Positions 53,297 through 62,716 of a stretch of DNA of 64,000 nucleotides are shown here, piece after piece (within the stretch, counting starts at the first letter, position 1; every line of letters starts with the position of its first letter). The position numbers were made by a program, and so were the translations under genes. The stretch comes from Muricauda sp. SCSIO 64092 (GTDB taxonomy: Bacteria > Bacteroidota > Bacteroidia > Flavobacteriales > Flavobacteriaceae), in assembly GCF_023016285.1 (NCBI RefSeq), contig NZ_CP095413.1, positions 3,799,001 through 3,863,000 on the forward strand, in the 5' to 3' direction. Below the pieces are notes generated by a model that ran no database searches, was not told the DNA's origin, and saw nothing but the letters and a program-made list of their open reading frames with translations.

Positions 53297-55065
53297 GCAA
53301 GGAGCAGGAGATAGGGAAAGCGTTTGATTTTAAACTCTTTAGACGGGTTTTCGGCTTCGCCAGGAACTATATTTCGATTTTGGTGACCGTAGTGCTATCG
53401 GGAATTCTATCGGCTGCTTTTGCGGTTTTTACCCCGATCATAGTGCAATACATCATCAATAAGGCCTTGGACGCCCGGAATGATGAACAACTGTTAACCG
53501 CTATATTGGTCATGGGCTCGGTTTTGCTGGGACAGGTCATTTTTCAATTGATGTTCAATTATTTTGCCAATCTGCTGGGGGAGTCCGTAATCAAGGATTT
53601 ACGAATGAGGCTCTTCCAAAAAATGATGGCCTTTAAAATGACCTATTTTGACAAATCGTCCATAGGGTTGTTGGTCACCAGGGCAGTTGCCGATATGCAG
53701 CGTATTGGGGAAATCTTTAGCCAGGGATTTTTTGTGATCGTTGCCGATGTTTTAAAAATGGTGGCAGCCGCCGGGGTAATGTTGGTTATGAACTGGCGTT
53801 TGGCATTGATCGTTTTTGCCATACTTCCCGTGATTTTGGTGGCAACACGATTGTTCCAACGGGCCATGAAGGTTGCATTCATTGATGTACGGGCCCAAGT
53901 GGCCAATCTTAATTCCTTTGTTCAGGAGCGTATAGCGGGCATAAAAATTGTGCAATTGTTCAACAGGGAGGCCATTGAGAAGGAAAAGTTCAGGGAAATC
54001 AATGAAAAACACCAAAATGCATGGCTAAAAACGGTCTGGTACAATAGTATTTTCTTTCCAGTTGCGGAGATTTCCAACTCCATAGGTATTGGCTTGGTGG
54101 TTTATTTTGGGGTAATCCAGCAAATTGAGACCATGCAGGATACCAATGTGGGGACCATAGTGGCTTTTTTCTTTTTAATGGAATTGTTGTTTAGGCCGTT
54201 AAGGCAAATAGCGGATAAGTTCAATACCCTACAGATGGGAATGGTAGCGGCCAATAGGGTTTTTAGGATTTTGGATACGGACAGTCATATATCGGATACG
54301 GGGACCCGGGAAATCCCTAAAGTAAGGGGCAGCATTTCATTTTCCAATGTCCGCTTCGGTTATGTAGAAAATGAAGAAGTGCTGCATGGGATTTCCTTCT
54401 CGGCCAATGCAGGCGAAACCATTGCAATTGTAGGGGCTACCGGAGCTGGAAAATCAACTATCATTAATTTGTTGAACAGGTTCTACGAAATTGATTCAGG
54501 AAGCATTTCCATTGATGGCATCGATATCAGGGAATTTAAATTGGCATCGCTCCGCTCCAATATTGCCGTGGTGCTCCAAGATGTTTTTCTTTTTGCGGAT
54601 ACCATTGCGAATAACATCTCCCTAAAGGATGACAGCATCTCCCTTAAGGATATTGAAGAAGCGGCAAAGCAAATAGGGGTACATGATTTTATCAGTACAC
54701 TGCCCAGTGGTTATGAATACAATGTAAAAGAGCGGGGCATTATGCTTTCCAGTGGTCAACGGCAGCTGATTGCCTTCCTCAGGGCTTATGTGAGCAATCC
54801 GGGCATCCTGATTTTGGATGAGGCCACCTCTTCCGTCGATACGTATACGGAACGGCTCATACAAGAGGCAACCAATAAGATTACGGAAGACAGGACTTCA
54901 ATTATCATAGCACATCGGTTGGCCACGGTTAAAAAGGCGGATAAGATCATTGTTATGGATTCGGGCCAAATCGTAGAAATGGGAACCCATCGGGAACTTC
55001 TTAAGAAAGATGGGTACTATAGTGATCTATATCAGGCGCAATTTTTGCAGGAGGAATTGGCCTAG
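53293..55065 (+). CDS. ABC exporter with fused permease and ATPase
   Basis: 590 residues. Type IV permease domain (six helices, about 20-320) followed by ATPase: GATGAGKSTIINLLNRFYE (Walker A near 381), AVVLQDVFLF (Q-loop), LSSGQRQLIAFLRA (signature), ILILDEATSSVD (Walker B), and IIAHRLATVKKAD (H-loop). Homodimeric MsbA/Sav1866 type; family members export lipids, peptides or drugs, and the substrate is not readable. Translationally coupled to truA. Confidence 0.92.
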   Translation: MSKEQEIGKAFDFKLFRRVFGFARNYISILVTVVLSGILSAAFAVFTPIIVQYIINKALDARNDEQLLTAILVMGSVLLGQVIFQLMFNYFANLLGESVIKDLRMRLFQKMMAFKMTYFDKSSIGLLVTRAVADMQRIGEIFSQGFFVIVADVLKMVAAAGVMLVMNWRLALIVFAILPVILVATRLFQRAMKVAFIDVRAQVANLNSFVQERIAGIKIVQLFNREAIEKEKFREINEKHQNAWLKTVWYNSIFFPVAEISNSIGIGLVVYFGVIQQIETMQDTNVGTIVAFFFLMELLFRPLRQIADKFNTLQMGMVAANRVFRILDTDSHISDTGTREIPKVRGSISFSNVRFGYVENEEVLHGISFSANAGETIAIVGATGAGKSTIINLLNRFYEIDSGSISIDGIDIREFKLASLRSNIAVVLQDVFLFADTIANNISLKDDSISLKDIEEAAKQIGVHDFISTLPSGYEYNVKERGIMLSSGQRQLIAFLRAYVSNPGILILDEATSSVDTYTERLIQEATNKITEDRTSIIIAHRLATVKKADKIIVMDSGQIVEMGTHRELLKKDGYYSDLYQAQFLQEELA

Positions 55066-55067
55066 TG

Positions 55068-55832
55068 CTATTTTGGTCTAAAATCCTCAAGATTTATAGT
55101 ACCGGTCAGCAGGCCAATTATCAAGATAAGAACGCCTATTCCCAACATTACAAAAGCGAACATGACCAAGTATGCGATTGCCCTTAGGACAATATTGAAG
55201 AACCCTACCTTGTGTAACTTCTTAAAGGCATAAAACTGAAAAGAAACGGAGAACAGTAAAAGGAGCCAGTTGAAGTTTTGGTAATTGATGTTGAAAAAAC
55301 CAAACAAGGGTATGGCGATCACGACCTGGACAAAGGACATTTGAGCTGTGGTATAGGTGTTGGCTACCAGATGCTCCGTAAAATTGAGTTTTTTGATGTC
55401 AAGGAACAATATCCACGTCATCAAAGCGTAAACCGGCATTAACAGATAGGACAAAAGACCTTGGTAATCAAAGATAAATTCCATGTTTGGGGCATTCGTC
55501 TGATTCAGGTTGTTCTCGGTGAGGTTGATGTGGTACCAATTCCTGAGTATGTAGAACATAAGCCCGGAAAGCGTGATGGCAATGGCAAAATAGCTAACGG
55601 GATTCATGTATTTCTTCCTTGCCCCCGAAATAAAGCTTTCAATGACCACATCGGGTTTGGTGAACAGCTGTCTAAAGGTCTTCAATAAGGTGTTGTCCAG
55701 ATTAAATACCTGAAAGCTTAAGTCCTGCCAAATATTTTTTAGGGTGAGTCGATTCCTGACGATTTTAGCACCACATGATGGACAATAACTGAAGTCCGAG
55801 CGTAAGGTGTTTTCACATGTTTTGCAATTCAT
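55068..55832 (-). CDS. DUF3667 membrane protein with zinc ribbon
   Basis: 254 residues. N-terminal zinc ribbon CKTCENTLRSDFSYCPSCG (CxxC-x11-CxxC), then VFNLDNTLLKTFRQLFTKPD, VIESFISGARKKYMNPVSYF, and four to five membrane helices. This is the DUF3667 pattern of Bacteroidota. Function unknown. Its start overlaps the cdaA stop region (one base shared at 55832), and it converges on the ABC gene with 2 bases between stops. Confidence 0.85.
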   Translation of the reverse strand: MNCKTCENTLRSDFSYCPSCGAKIVRNRLTLKNIWQDLSFQVFNLDNTLLKTFRQLFTKPDVVIESFISGARKKYMNPVSYFAIAITLSGLMFYILRNWYHINLTENNLNQTNAPNMEFIFDYQGLLSYLLMPVYALMTWILFLDIKKLNFTEHLVANTYTTAQMSFVQVVIAIPLFGFFNINYQNFNWLLLLFSVSFQFYAFKKLHKVGFFNIVLRAIAYLVMFAFVMLGIGVLILIIGLLTGTINLEDFRPK

Positions 55833-56617
55833 TAGGTTAAATCCTTTTTAATCATTTCGGTAAGTTCCTCAAGGCTCTTGTAAAGCACGAACTCACCATT
55901 TTTAATGTAGGATATCATCCCTGTTTCTTCACTGACCACCAGACAGAGCGCATCCGTTTTCTCGGTAATGCCAACAGCCGCCCTATGGCGAAGTCCAAAT
56001 CGTAACGGAATGTTCCGTTCATTGGAGACCGGTAATATGACCCTTGTAGCGGTAATGTAATTTTCCTGGATGATTGTCGCCCCGTCATGCAGGGGACTAT
56101 TTTTAAAAAAGATACTTTCTATAATGGGCTGTGTAATCTCAATATTCATTTTATCCCCGGAAGATTTGACAAAGTCAAGATTGTTGTTCCGTTCTATTAC
56201 CAAAATGGCCCCGGTCTTACTAATGCCCATATTTTTGCAGGCCCCTATAATGGCATCCACGTCAACATCGGTAGGAAGGGCCTCTTGTTTCAGAAATTTA
56301 AAGTGACGGATAAAACTTCGTTTGGTGGCAAAATTGGTTGATCCAATAAGGAGTAAAAACTTTCGTATCTCCTGCTGAAAAACAATGATCAAAGCAATTA
56401 GACCAATGTTCATAAACCCACCTACCATGCTACTGATCATCTTCATTTGCAGCAGTTCGGTCAATTTCCAAAGGGCCCAGACAATGACAATTCCAATAAA
56501 TATATTAATGGCGACCGTTCCCTTTACCAATTTGTAGATATAGTATAGCAATACCGCAACCAGTATGATGTCTATAAAATCGGTAATCTTAAATTCCAGG
56601 AAATTCAAAAACTCCAA
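55832..56617 (-). CDS. cdaA: Diadenylate cyclase CdaA
   Basis: 261 residues. Three N-terminal membrane helices, then the DisA-N cyclase domain: LHDGATIIQ (DGA motif near 177), LPVSNERNIPLRFGLRHRAAVGI (RHR motif near 210), ALCLVVSEETGMIS. It makes cyclic di-AMP from two ATP. Gene order folP-cdaA-DUF3667 is usual for Bacteroidota. No c-di-AMP phosphodiesterase appears in the window. Confidence 0.94.
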   Translation of the reverse strand: MEFLNFLEFKITDFIDIILVAVLLYYIYKLVKGTVAINIFIGIVIVWALWKLTELLQMKMISSMVGGFMNIGLIALIIVFQQEIRKFLLLIGSTNFATKRSFIRHFKFLKQEALPTDVDVDAIIGACKNMGISKTGAILVIERNNNLDFVKSSGDKMNIEITQPIIESIFFKNSPLHDGATIIQENYITATRVILPVSNERNIPLRFGLRHRAAVGITEKTDALCLVVSEETGMISYIKNGEFVLYKSLEELTEMIKKDLT

Positions 56618-56655
56618 TGGTAGTGCGTTTTTGTAAAATTAGGTAAAATGTTGGT

Positions 56656-57492
56656 TCAGGCCATTTTTACGGATTCCAATGCCTGAAATAGGCGAATGCA
56701 TTCCATGGCCTCTTGAACATCGTGGGCCCTAAGAATATTGGCCCCCCTTTCCAAAGCGGCCATATGCAGTGCCGTTGTGCCATTTAGGGCTTTTTCCGGA
56801 GTGCACCCTAAGGTTTTGTAAATCATGGACTTTCTGCTTACTCCAGCAAGTATGGGGCGCTCTAGGTTCTTGAATAGGTCCAGGTGTTGGAGCAACCTAT
56901 AGTTTTGTTCCACGGTTTTCGCAAATCCAAAGCCCGGATCAAGAATAAGATCATTTATTTTTAAATCCCTTGCTTTCGCGATGATTTCGGAAAAGTAAAA
57001 AAGGACTTCCTTTAGCATATCGTCATAGGTAGTCATTGATTTCATGGTCTGTGGCGTCCCGCGCATATGCATGGCAATGAAGGGTACCTGGAATTCGGCC
57101 ACAGTGGCCATCATTTTGTGGTCCAAATACCCACCACTAATGTCATTGATCATTGCGGCCCCTACCTGCAAACATTTTTTGGCAACCCTACTTCTAAAGG
57201 TGTCAATGGACAAAACGGCATGGGGAAATTCGTTCAGGATTAAGTTAACAACGGGCAGTACACGGTGCAGTTCTACATCCTCACTAACGTCCTTTGCCCC
57301 GGGTTTGGAGCTATGGGCCCCAATATCAATTAGGGATGCCCCTTCCTTAAGCATGCGTTCCACCTGTTGTACAATGGATGCCGGGTTGTTGTACCTACCA
57401 CCGTCATAAAAGGAATCCGGGGTAATATTAAGAATTCCCATGACTTTGGGAGTGGTCAAATCCAGGAGTCTTCCGTTGCAGTTTATGGTCAT
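56656..57492 (-). CDS. folP: Dihydropteroate synthase
   Basis: 278 residues from ATG at 57492; the frame extends to 57594 but the leader is not conserved and would overlap the next gene. VMGILNITPDSFYDGGRYNN, LIDIGAHSSKPGAKDVSEDVE, MINDISGGYLD, FIAMHMRGTPQTM and LILDPGFGFAK are all present. Makes dihydropteroate from p-aminobenzoate; complements folE upstream in the window. Divergent from the DUF1599 gene. Confidence 0.95.
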   Translation of the reverse strand: MTINCNGRLLDLTTPKVMGILNITPDSFYDGGRYNNPASIVQQVERMLKEGASLIDIGAHSSKPGAKDVSEDVELHRVLPVVNLILNEFPHAVLSIDTFRSRVAKKCLQVGAAMINDISGGYLDHKMMATVAEFQVPFIAMHMRGTPQTMKSMTTYDDMLKEVLFYFSEIIAKARDLKINDLILDPGFGFAKTVEQNYRLLQHLDLFKNLERPILAGVSRKSMIYKTLGCTPEKALNGTTALHMAALERGANILRAHDVQEAMECIRLFQALESVKMA

Positions 57493-57585
57493 TGGGAGCG
57501 TTTTGGTTTCGTGAGTTTCAATTATCTTTGACAAGTGTATACAGTCTTTAAAAAGAGAGCTGAAAATACGCAAAATAGCAGATAG

Positions 57586-58128
57586 ATGCAGCAAACCTCA
57601 AAACAATACGATACGGTTATAGAAACGTGTCGGGAACTCTTCAAAAAAAAGACAAAAGATTACGGCACCGCATGGCGGATTTTACGGCTTCCGTCATTAA
57701 CGGACCAAATTTTTATTAAAGCCCAACGCATACGTGGTCTTCAGGAAAAAGAGGTGCAGAAAGTGGATGAAGGGGAACGTTCCGAGTTTATTGGGATCGT
57801 CAATTATTCCATTATGGCATTGGTCCAGTTGGAAAAAGGGGTGGCCGATCAGCCCGATTTAAGTCCAAAAGAAGCTTTGGAACTATATAATGGGCAGGTA
57901 GCAAAAACCAAAAACCTGATGGAGGCCAAAAATCATGACTATGGGGAGGCCTGGCGTGAAATGCGGGTCAGTTCCTTGACCGATTTGATCCTTCAAAAAT
58001 TATTACGGGTAAAAGAGATTGAAAACAATAAAGGCAAGACCATCGCCAGTGAGGGAGTGGATGCCAATTATCAGGATATGGTCAACTACGCTGTATTTGC
58101 TTTAATTCACTTGAACGAGGAAAAATGA
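57586..58128 (+). CDS. DUF1599 domain protein
   Basis: 180 residues with two similar halves: TCRELFKKKTKDYGTAWRIL and TKNLMEAKNHDYGEAWREMR, each followed by a LTDxIxxKxxRxKxxE helix. This is the DUF1599 duplicated domain, likely soluble and helical. Function unknown. Its stop overlaps the next start (ATGA at 58125), so the block DUF1599-DoxX-tpiA is coupled, as seen across Bacteroidota. Confidence 0.92.
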   Translation: MQQTSKQYDTVIETCRELFKKKTKDYGTAWRILRLPSLTDQIFIKAQRIRGLQEKEVQKVDEGERSEFIGIVNYSIMALVQLEKGVADQPDLSPKEALELYNGQVAKTKNLMEAKNHDYGEAWREMRVSSLTDLILQKLLRVKEIENNKGKTIASEGVDANYQDMVNYAVFALIHLNEEK

Positions 58129-59222
58129 AGTATTTAGTAGGATTTTCACGGGTTTTTGTAGGGGTGCTTTTCATTATTAGTGGGTTCATTAAACTAAATG
58201 ATCCGGTAGGTTTCTCCTTTAAGTTGGAAGAGTATTTTAGCCCTGCGGTACTGGATTTTCCCTTCTTGGAGCCTTACGCCCTCGCCATATCCATATTTGT
58301 GGTCATTGTGGAGGTCCTGTTGGGTGTGATGTTACTTCTGGGATTTAAACCCAAGTTCACCATTTGGAGCCTTTTGGCCATGATCGTGTTCTTTACCTTC
58401 CTAACATTTTATTCGGCCTACTATAACAAGGTCACGGATTGCGGGTGCTTTGGTGATGCCGTAAAGCTTACGCCCTGGGAGTCTTTTGCCAAGGATATTG
58501 TGCTTTTGGTTTTGATATTGATTTTGTGGAAGGGATCAAAGTATATCCAACCCTTGTTTTCCGATAAGTACAACTGGATTGGAATGGGTGTGGCAACCCT
58601 GTTGTGTATCTGGTTTTGCAACCATGTATTGAACCACTTGCCATCCATAGATTTTAGGCCCTACAAGATAGGGGCAAACATTATGGAAGGAATGATCATC
58701 CCTGAAGATGCCCCCAAGCCCGTTCAGGAGTTTTCCTGGAAATTCAATCAGAATGGCGAGGAAAAAGTATATGTTACCAATGGCGCCTATCCCAATGTGG
58801 AAGGTGATTTTATTGGAGTGGAGACCAAGGTCATCCAGGAAGGTTACGAACCTCCCATTCATGATTTCACCATAGAAAAAGAGGGTGGGGATTATACAGA
58901 GGAGATGCTCCAGGAACCAAAACTGGTCATGGTTATTGCTTATGATTTGGCCAAAAGCGACTTGGAAGCCTTTACGGAAGTCAAGGAACACACGGACAAG
59001 GCTTTACAAAATGGGTACAAGGTTATTGGAATGTCTGCCTCGGGAGGGGACGAAAGCAATGCCGTGATCCAAGAGTATGATTTAAACTTTGATTTCTATT
59101 TCACGGATATGACAACCCTTAAGACCATTGTACGTTCCAATCCGGCCATCTTGGTTTTGGAAAAAGGGACCATCCTGCAAAAAAAGCACCATAATGATTT
59201 TGATGCCTTGGAATTCGATTAA
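58125..59222 (+). CDS. DoxX-type membrane protein with C-terminal thioredoxin-like part (BT_3928 type)
   Basis: 365 residues. Four helices of a DoxX/MauE-type domain (FSRVFVGVLFIISGFIKLND, LAISIFVVIVEVLLGVML), the Cys motif VTDCGCFGDAVKL near residues 103-115, and a periplasmic C-terminal half (about 200-365) with a thioredoxin-like pattern but no CxxC. The Cys-Gly-Cys motif suggests a redox role at the membrane; this is an inference. Precedes tpiA by 82 bases. Confidence 0.85.
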   Translation: MKYLVGFSRVFVGVLFIISGFIKLNDPVGFSFKLEEYFSPAVLDFPFLEPYALAISIFVVIVEVLLGVMLLLGFKPKFTIWSLLAMIVFFTFLTFYSAYYNKVTDCGCFGDAVKLTPWESFAKDIVLLVLILILWKGSKYIQPLFSDKYNWIGMGVATLLCIWFCNHVLNHLPSIDFRPYKIGANIMEGMIIPEDAPKPVQEFSWKFNQNGEEKVYVTNGAYPNVEGDFIGVETKVIQEGYEPPIHDFTIEKEGGDYTEEMLQEPKLVMVIAYDLAKSDLEAFTEVKEHTDKALQNGYKVIGMSASGGDESNAVIQEYDLNFDFYFTDMTTLKTIVRSNPAILVLEKGTILQKKHHNDFDALEFD

Positions 59223-59304
59223 TGAGTTCAAAATAGTTGGTGGTAAGAAGTACGTATCCAAATTTTTAAAACTTATAAACTGAACACATAAAAACAAACA
59301 ACAC

Positions 59305-60054
59305 ATGAGAACCCAAATAGTAGCTGGCAACTGGAAAATGAACAAAAATCTGGACGAAACGGAAATATTACTTTCCGAACTCTCCGCTAAACTCCCTGAT
59401 TCAACGGCCGAGGTCATTGTGGCGCCAACTTTTGTGAACCTGGCATCCACGGTAAGGCAGTTGCAAAATTCCGTAATTCAGGTTGCTGCCCAAAACATGC
59501 ATTTTGCGGAAAATGGTGCTTATACCGGTGAGATTTCGGCGGACATGCTCTTGAACATTGGAGTGGAGATTGTGATTTTAGGCCACTCGGAACGTCGGGC
59601 CTACTTTGGGGAAGATGACGCGCTGTTAGCTAAAAAAGTCAATACCGCACTGGACAAAAACATGCGGATTATTTTCTGTTTTGGAGAAGAACTTGAGGAA
59701 CGTAAGTCCGGAAACCATTTCTCGGTAGTGGAAAGTCAACTTAAGAACGCCCTTTTCCACTTGGACCAAAGTCAATGGAATAACATCATTTTGGCCTATG
59801 AGCCCGTTTGGGCCATTGGTACAGGGGAGACCGCTTCACCGGAGCAAGCCCAGGAAATGCATGCCTTTATAAGGAAAACCATAAAAGATGCGTACAATGA
59901 TGAAGTTGCCGAGGGGGTTGCCATTTTGTACGGAGGTAGTGTTAAACCCAATAATGCGGCCGAAATCTTTTCCAAACCGGATGTGGATGGTGGACTTATT
60001 GGAGGAGCATCGCTTAAATGTGATGATTTTACTGCCATTGTTGAGGCCATTTAA
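59305..60054 (+). CDS. tpiA: Triose-phosphate isomerase
   Basis: 249 residues. AGNWKMNKN (catalytic Lys), ILGHSERRAYFGE (catalytic His near 95), LAYEPVWAIGTGETASPEQA (catalytic Glu near 166), ILYGGSVKPNNAAEI and GLIGGASLK are all in place. Interconverts dihydroxyacetone phosphate and glyceraldehyde 3-phosphate in glycolysis. The stop codon abuts the GTG start of prmA. Confidence 0.97.
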   Translation: MRTQIVAGNWKMNKNLDETEILLSELSAKLPDSTAEVIVAPTFVNLASTVRQLQNSVIQVAAQNMHFAENGAYTGEISADMLLNIGVEIVILGHSERRAYFGEDDALLAKKVNTALDKNMRIIFCFGEELEERKSGNHFSVVESQLKNALFHLDQSQWNNIILAYEPVWAIGTGETASPEQAQEMHAFIRKTIKDAYNDEVAEGVAILYGGSVKPNNAAEIFSKPDVDGGLIGGASLKCDDFTAIVEAI

Positions 60055-60885
60055 GTGTCGTATTTAGAATATAGGTTCCTGGTAAGGCCACTACAACCTG
60101 CCTCGGACATGCTTATGGCCGAGTTGGGTGAATTGGGTTTTGAAAGTTTTGTCGAAACGGACAATGGGGTTTTGGCTTACGTTCAAACGGATCAAAGCCC
60201 GCACGAAACGGATATAGATTCCCTATTTGTGGCACAGCATCCCGATTTTGAAATATCATGGTCCTTTACCAAAGTCGAGCAACAAAACTGGAATGCCGAA
60301 TGGGAGAAAAACTTCCATCCCATAAGTGTGGGGAATCGGTGTAGGATACGCGCTCCATTTCATCCCCATGAAAATGTGGAATTTGATATCGTCATAGAAC
60401 CAAAAATGAGTTTTGGTACGGGTCACCATGAAACGACCCGTATGATGTTACAGTTGCTTTTGGATGAAAACATGGCGGGCAAAAAGGTACTGGACATGGG
60501 GTCTGGGACTGGAGTTTTGGCAATTCTAACCGAGATGATGGGTGCAGATAATATCATGGCCGTGGATATTGATGTCTGGTGTTTCGAAAATGCCCGGGAA
60601 AACGTGGAACGTAATCAATGCAAAAAGATACAGGTAGTACAAGGGGATGCCCATGTGCTGGGAAACGAAAAATATGATTTGATTATCGCCAATATTAATC
60701 GGAACATCCTGCTGAAGGATATTCCGATATATGCCTCTTGTTTAAAAAAAGCCGGTGACTTATTTCTTAGTGGCTTCTATTTGAACGATTTGGATATGAT
60801 ATCTGCAAAATGTGGGGAGTTTAATTTAAAACTTGAAAAAAAAATAGTGGAGAATGACTGGGTTGCCGTAAAATATGTACATTAG
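60055..60885 (+). CDS. prmA: Ribosomal protein L11 methyltransferase
   Basis: 276 residues, starting with GTG at 60055 immediately after the tpiA stop. Conserved FGTGHHETTRMMLQLL, SAM-binding KVLDMGSGTGVLAILTEMMG (about 147-153) and DLIIANINRNILLKD. It trimethylates ribosomal protein L11. Followed by clpS 18 bases later in the same operon. Confidence 0.94.
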   Translation: MSYLEYRFLVRPLQPASDMLMAELGELGFESFVETDNGVLAYVQTDQSPHETDIDSLFVAQHPDFEISWSFTKVEQQNWNAEWEKNFHPISVGNRCRIRAPFHPHENVEFDIVIEPKMSFGTGHHETTRMMLQLLLDENMAGKKVLDMGSGTGVLAILTEMMGADNIMAVDIDVWCFENARENVERNQCKKIQVVQGDAHVLGNEKYDLIIANINRNILLKDIPIYASCLKKAGDLFLSGFYLNDLDMISAKCGEFNLKLEKKIVENDWVAVKYVH

Positions 60886-60903
60886 AGGAAGAGTATTAGG
60901 TAA

Positions 60904-61179
60904 ATGGGACTTAAGGAAAAACTTTCTGAAGATCTTCTACTTGAGGAAGAAGTGGTCAAACAAAACGAAATCATCCTTTTTAATGATGACGTAAATACCT
61001 TTGACCATGTCATTAACACCCTAATTGATGTCTGTGAACATTCCCCCGAACAAGCGGAACAGTGTTCCCTTATTGTGCACTACAATGGAAAATGTACGGT
61101 GAAGACCGGGGAATACGATGATTTGAAACCACGATGCAGTAAGTTATTGCAGGCAGGCCTTAGTGCAGAAATCGTATAG
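60904..61179 (+). CDS. clpS: Clp protease adaptor ClpS
   Basis: 91 residues. NEIILFNDDVNTFDHVINTL (contains the N-end-rule pocket Asn-Asp-Asp), CEHSPEQAEQCSLIVHYNGK (helix with conserved His) and the C-terminal LLQAGLSAEIV. It delivers N-degron substrates to ClpAP. ClpA is not in the window. Confidence 0.95.
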   Translation: MGLKEKLSEDLLLEEEVVKQNEIILFNDDVNTFDHVINTLIDVCEHSPEQAEQCSLIVHYNGKCTVKTGEYDDLKPRCSKLLQAGLSAEIV

Positions 61180-61415
61180 TCCTTCAAAGATTGCCCCAAT
61201 TTTTAGGCGCCTGGGTATTGTTCGGTCCATTTTAGTTTTAGTTATTCGTATGATTTTTTGATCTCGAATGTCAAGAATAGCCGCAAACACACTTTAAAAT
61301 AATTTCGAGTATTATTAAAAGTGAATCTTTATGAAAAGTTGTAAAGTTCGCTTTTGAATTGTATTAATTTTAGGGAACAAACAGAATTAACCGTTTTCAA
61401 TCTCCAGCAATTTAA
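61180..61415. other. 236-base intergenic region
   Basis: AT-rich; contains TTG...TTAATTTTAG near 61365-61373, a weak match to the -7 consensus before the 61416 gene. Nothing else seen. Confidence 0.35.
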
Positions 61416-62012
61416 ATGAGTGAGTTTTTCAAGGCTGAACTCAAGGACAAGTTTCTAGAATATGCCCACGGGCGGGATGATTATTTTGAAGTTCAATTGC
61501 TTTACGATGAGTTCCTAAGGCCCAATTACAGTCTACAGTACGTGGAAAAGCTACTTAGGGAAATTATTGACCATGACCACAACCTGCTGGATATCATGAG
61601 TGGCAATGGAGTTAAAATCTTTATGTTGTCATCAACGGCATATACGGAGGAGTTTTTGGAAGAAGGAGGCTTTAAGGATCTGTATATTGAAGAGGAGGAA
61701 AGGTGGGATATTTTTTTGGAACAATTGTCAAACACCAGAAGGCTTAGTTCCGAGGAAAAAGCCGATCTGGGTCGGACGGAAAAGGCAATTTATAAAAGGG
61801 AACGTTTATTATTGTTCGGTTTAATAGGCGCAGTAACCTGTAGCTTTTTATTTACGGTATACAGTCTCCTTAAACCTTTGTTTTTGAAAACGGAGGTATC
61901 AAGAATTGTGGAAATAGAACAAAAGCTGGAAGCCATGGAACATCAAAATAAGGGGTTAAGGCAGGAATTGGATAGTGTGCTTCAGTTGTATGAAAAAAAA
62001 ATCCCCCAATAG
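61416..62012 (+). CDS. Unrecognised single-helix membrane protein with coiled-coil tail
   Basis: 198 residues. An N-terminal globular part (about 1-100: LKDKFLEYAHGRDDYFEVQL, NYSLQYVEKLLREIID, ISGNGVKIFML-like strand) with a helix-turn-helix or winged-helix flavour, then a membrane helix (LLLFGLIGAVTCSFLFTVYS, about 130-149) and a coiled coil (IVEIEQKLEAMEHQNKGLRQ) outside. The topology is of a membrane-attached regulator or scaffold. No family recognised. Monocistronic with a 363-base gap after it. Confidence 0.65.
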   Translation: MSEFFKAELKDKFLEYAHGRDDYFEVQLLYDEFLRPNYSLQYVEKLLREIIDHDHNLLDIMSGNGVKIFMLSSTAYTEEFLEEGGFKDLYIEEEERWDIFLEQLSNTRRLSSEEKADLGRTEKAIYKRERLLLFGLIGAVTCSFLFTVYSLLKPLFLKTEVSRIVEIEQKLEAMEHQNKGLRQELDSVLQLYEKKIPQ

Positions 62013-62375
62013 ATTACCGCCGTTTTGCATGTCGAAAAGTGTGGATGCGGGATATGGTCCGTGGTGTTTTCAATAGCCTATAAACAGGGTTGGGCCTGGC
62101 CATCAAAATTCGCTTCAATCGGTCCATTTCCACCTTTGTTACATGAACCATTCGGGTTCCAAAAAATCCTATGCTTGCATTATATTTTTGTGATTTAAGG
62201 ATTTTTTATGACTTTACTTTTAGGAGAATTACCTATATTGGCTCGCAATGTTAAATGTATTCTTTTTAACCTTAAACAAAGTTGAGGTTGTAATAGCAAT
62301 GCCTTACAGATGACCCATAAGCCTAGAACATTTTTTATTGCTTTTGGAATTTATTGATTAGAAATTATTAATGAA
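62013..62375. other. 363-base intergenic region
   Basis: Contains TATTTTTG at 62183-62190 (a -7 type element), and after it a 25-codon frame from ATG 62208 to TGA 62285. No hairpin or ribosome-binding site makes this a convincing gene. Confidence 0.4.
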
Positions 62376-62603
62376 ATGACTGCAGATTTATTGGAAAAGG
62401 CCACTGAATTTGAAAATAGGACCCTGAGTCACATGTCGACAAGTGATCGGGTTGCTGCTTCAAGAGAGGCCAAACAACTTATTTTAGCGATTAACGAAAT
62501 ATATAAAAAGACAAAGGATGCCAGTTTAATGGATACCATGAAACGGCTGACGGAAAAGAAACGAAAGATAGAGAAACGCCTTAAGGGCAATCCCCTAGCT
62601 TAA
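62376..62603 (+). CDS. Conserved small helical protein
   Basis: 75 residues: MTADLLEKATEFENRTLSHM, then MSTSDRVAASREAKQLILAI and a very basic end MKRLTEKKRKIEKRLKGNP. Predominantly helical and highly charged; short proteins with this signature are widespread in Flavobacteria (from memory). Unknown function, possibly nucleic-acid binding. Well-formed terminator at 62608-62640 supports a real transcript. The ATG at 62371 is out of frame. Confidence 0.75.
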   Translation: MTADLLEKATEFENRTLSHMSTSDRVAASREAKQLILAINEIYKKTKDASLMDTMKRLTEKKRKIEKRLKGNPLA

Positions 62604-62607
62604 ATGA

Positions 62608-62640
62608 AAGGCCCATCAATAGCGATGGGCCTTTTTTTCT
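62608..62640 (+). terminator. Terminator after small helical protein
   Basis: AAGGCCCATC-AATAGC-GATGGGCCTT followed by a T-run. Confidence 0.9.
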
Positions 62641-62716
62641 TGGAAATACCTGTTCTTACTTCCAATTTTCTTACCTTTTTAGGAACTGAACGAATCAAGG
62701 ATATAATATCAATACA

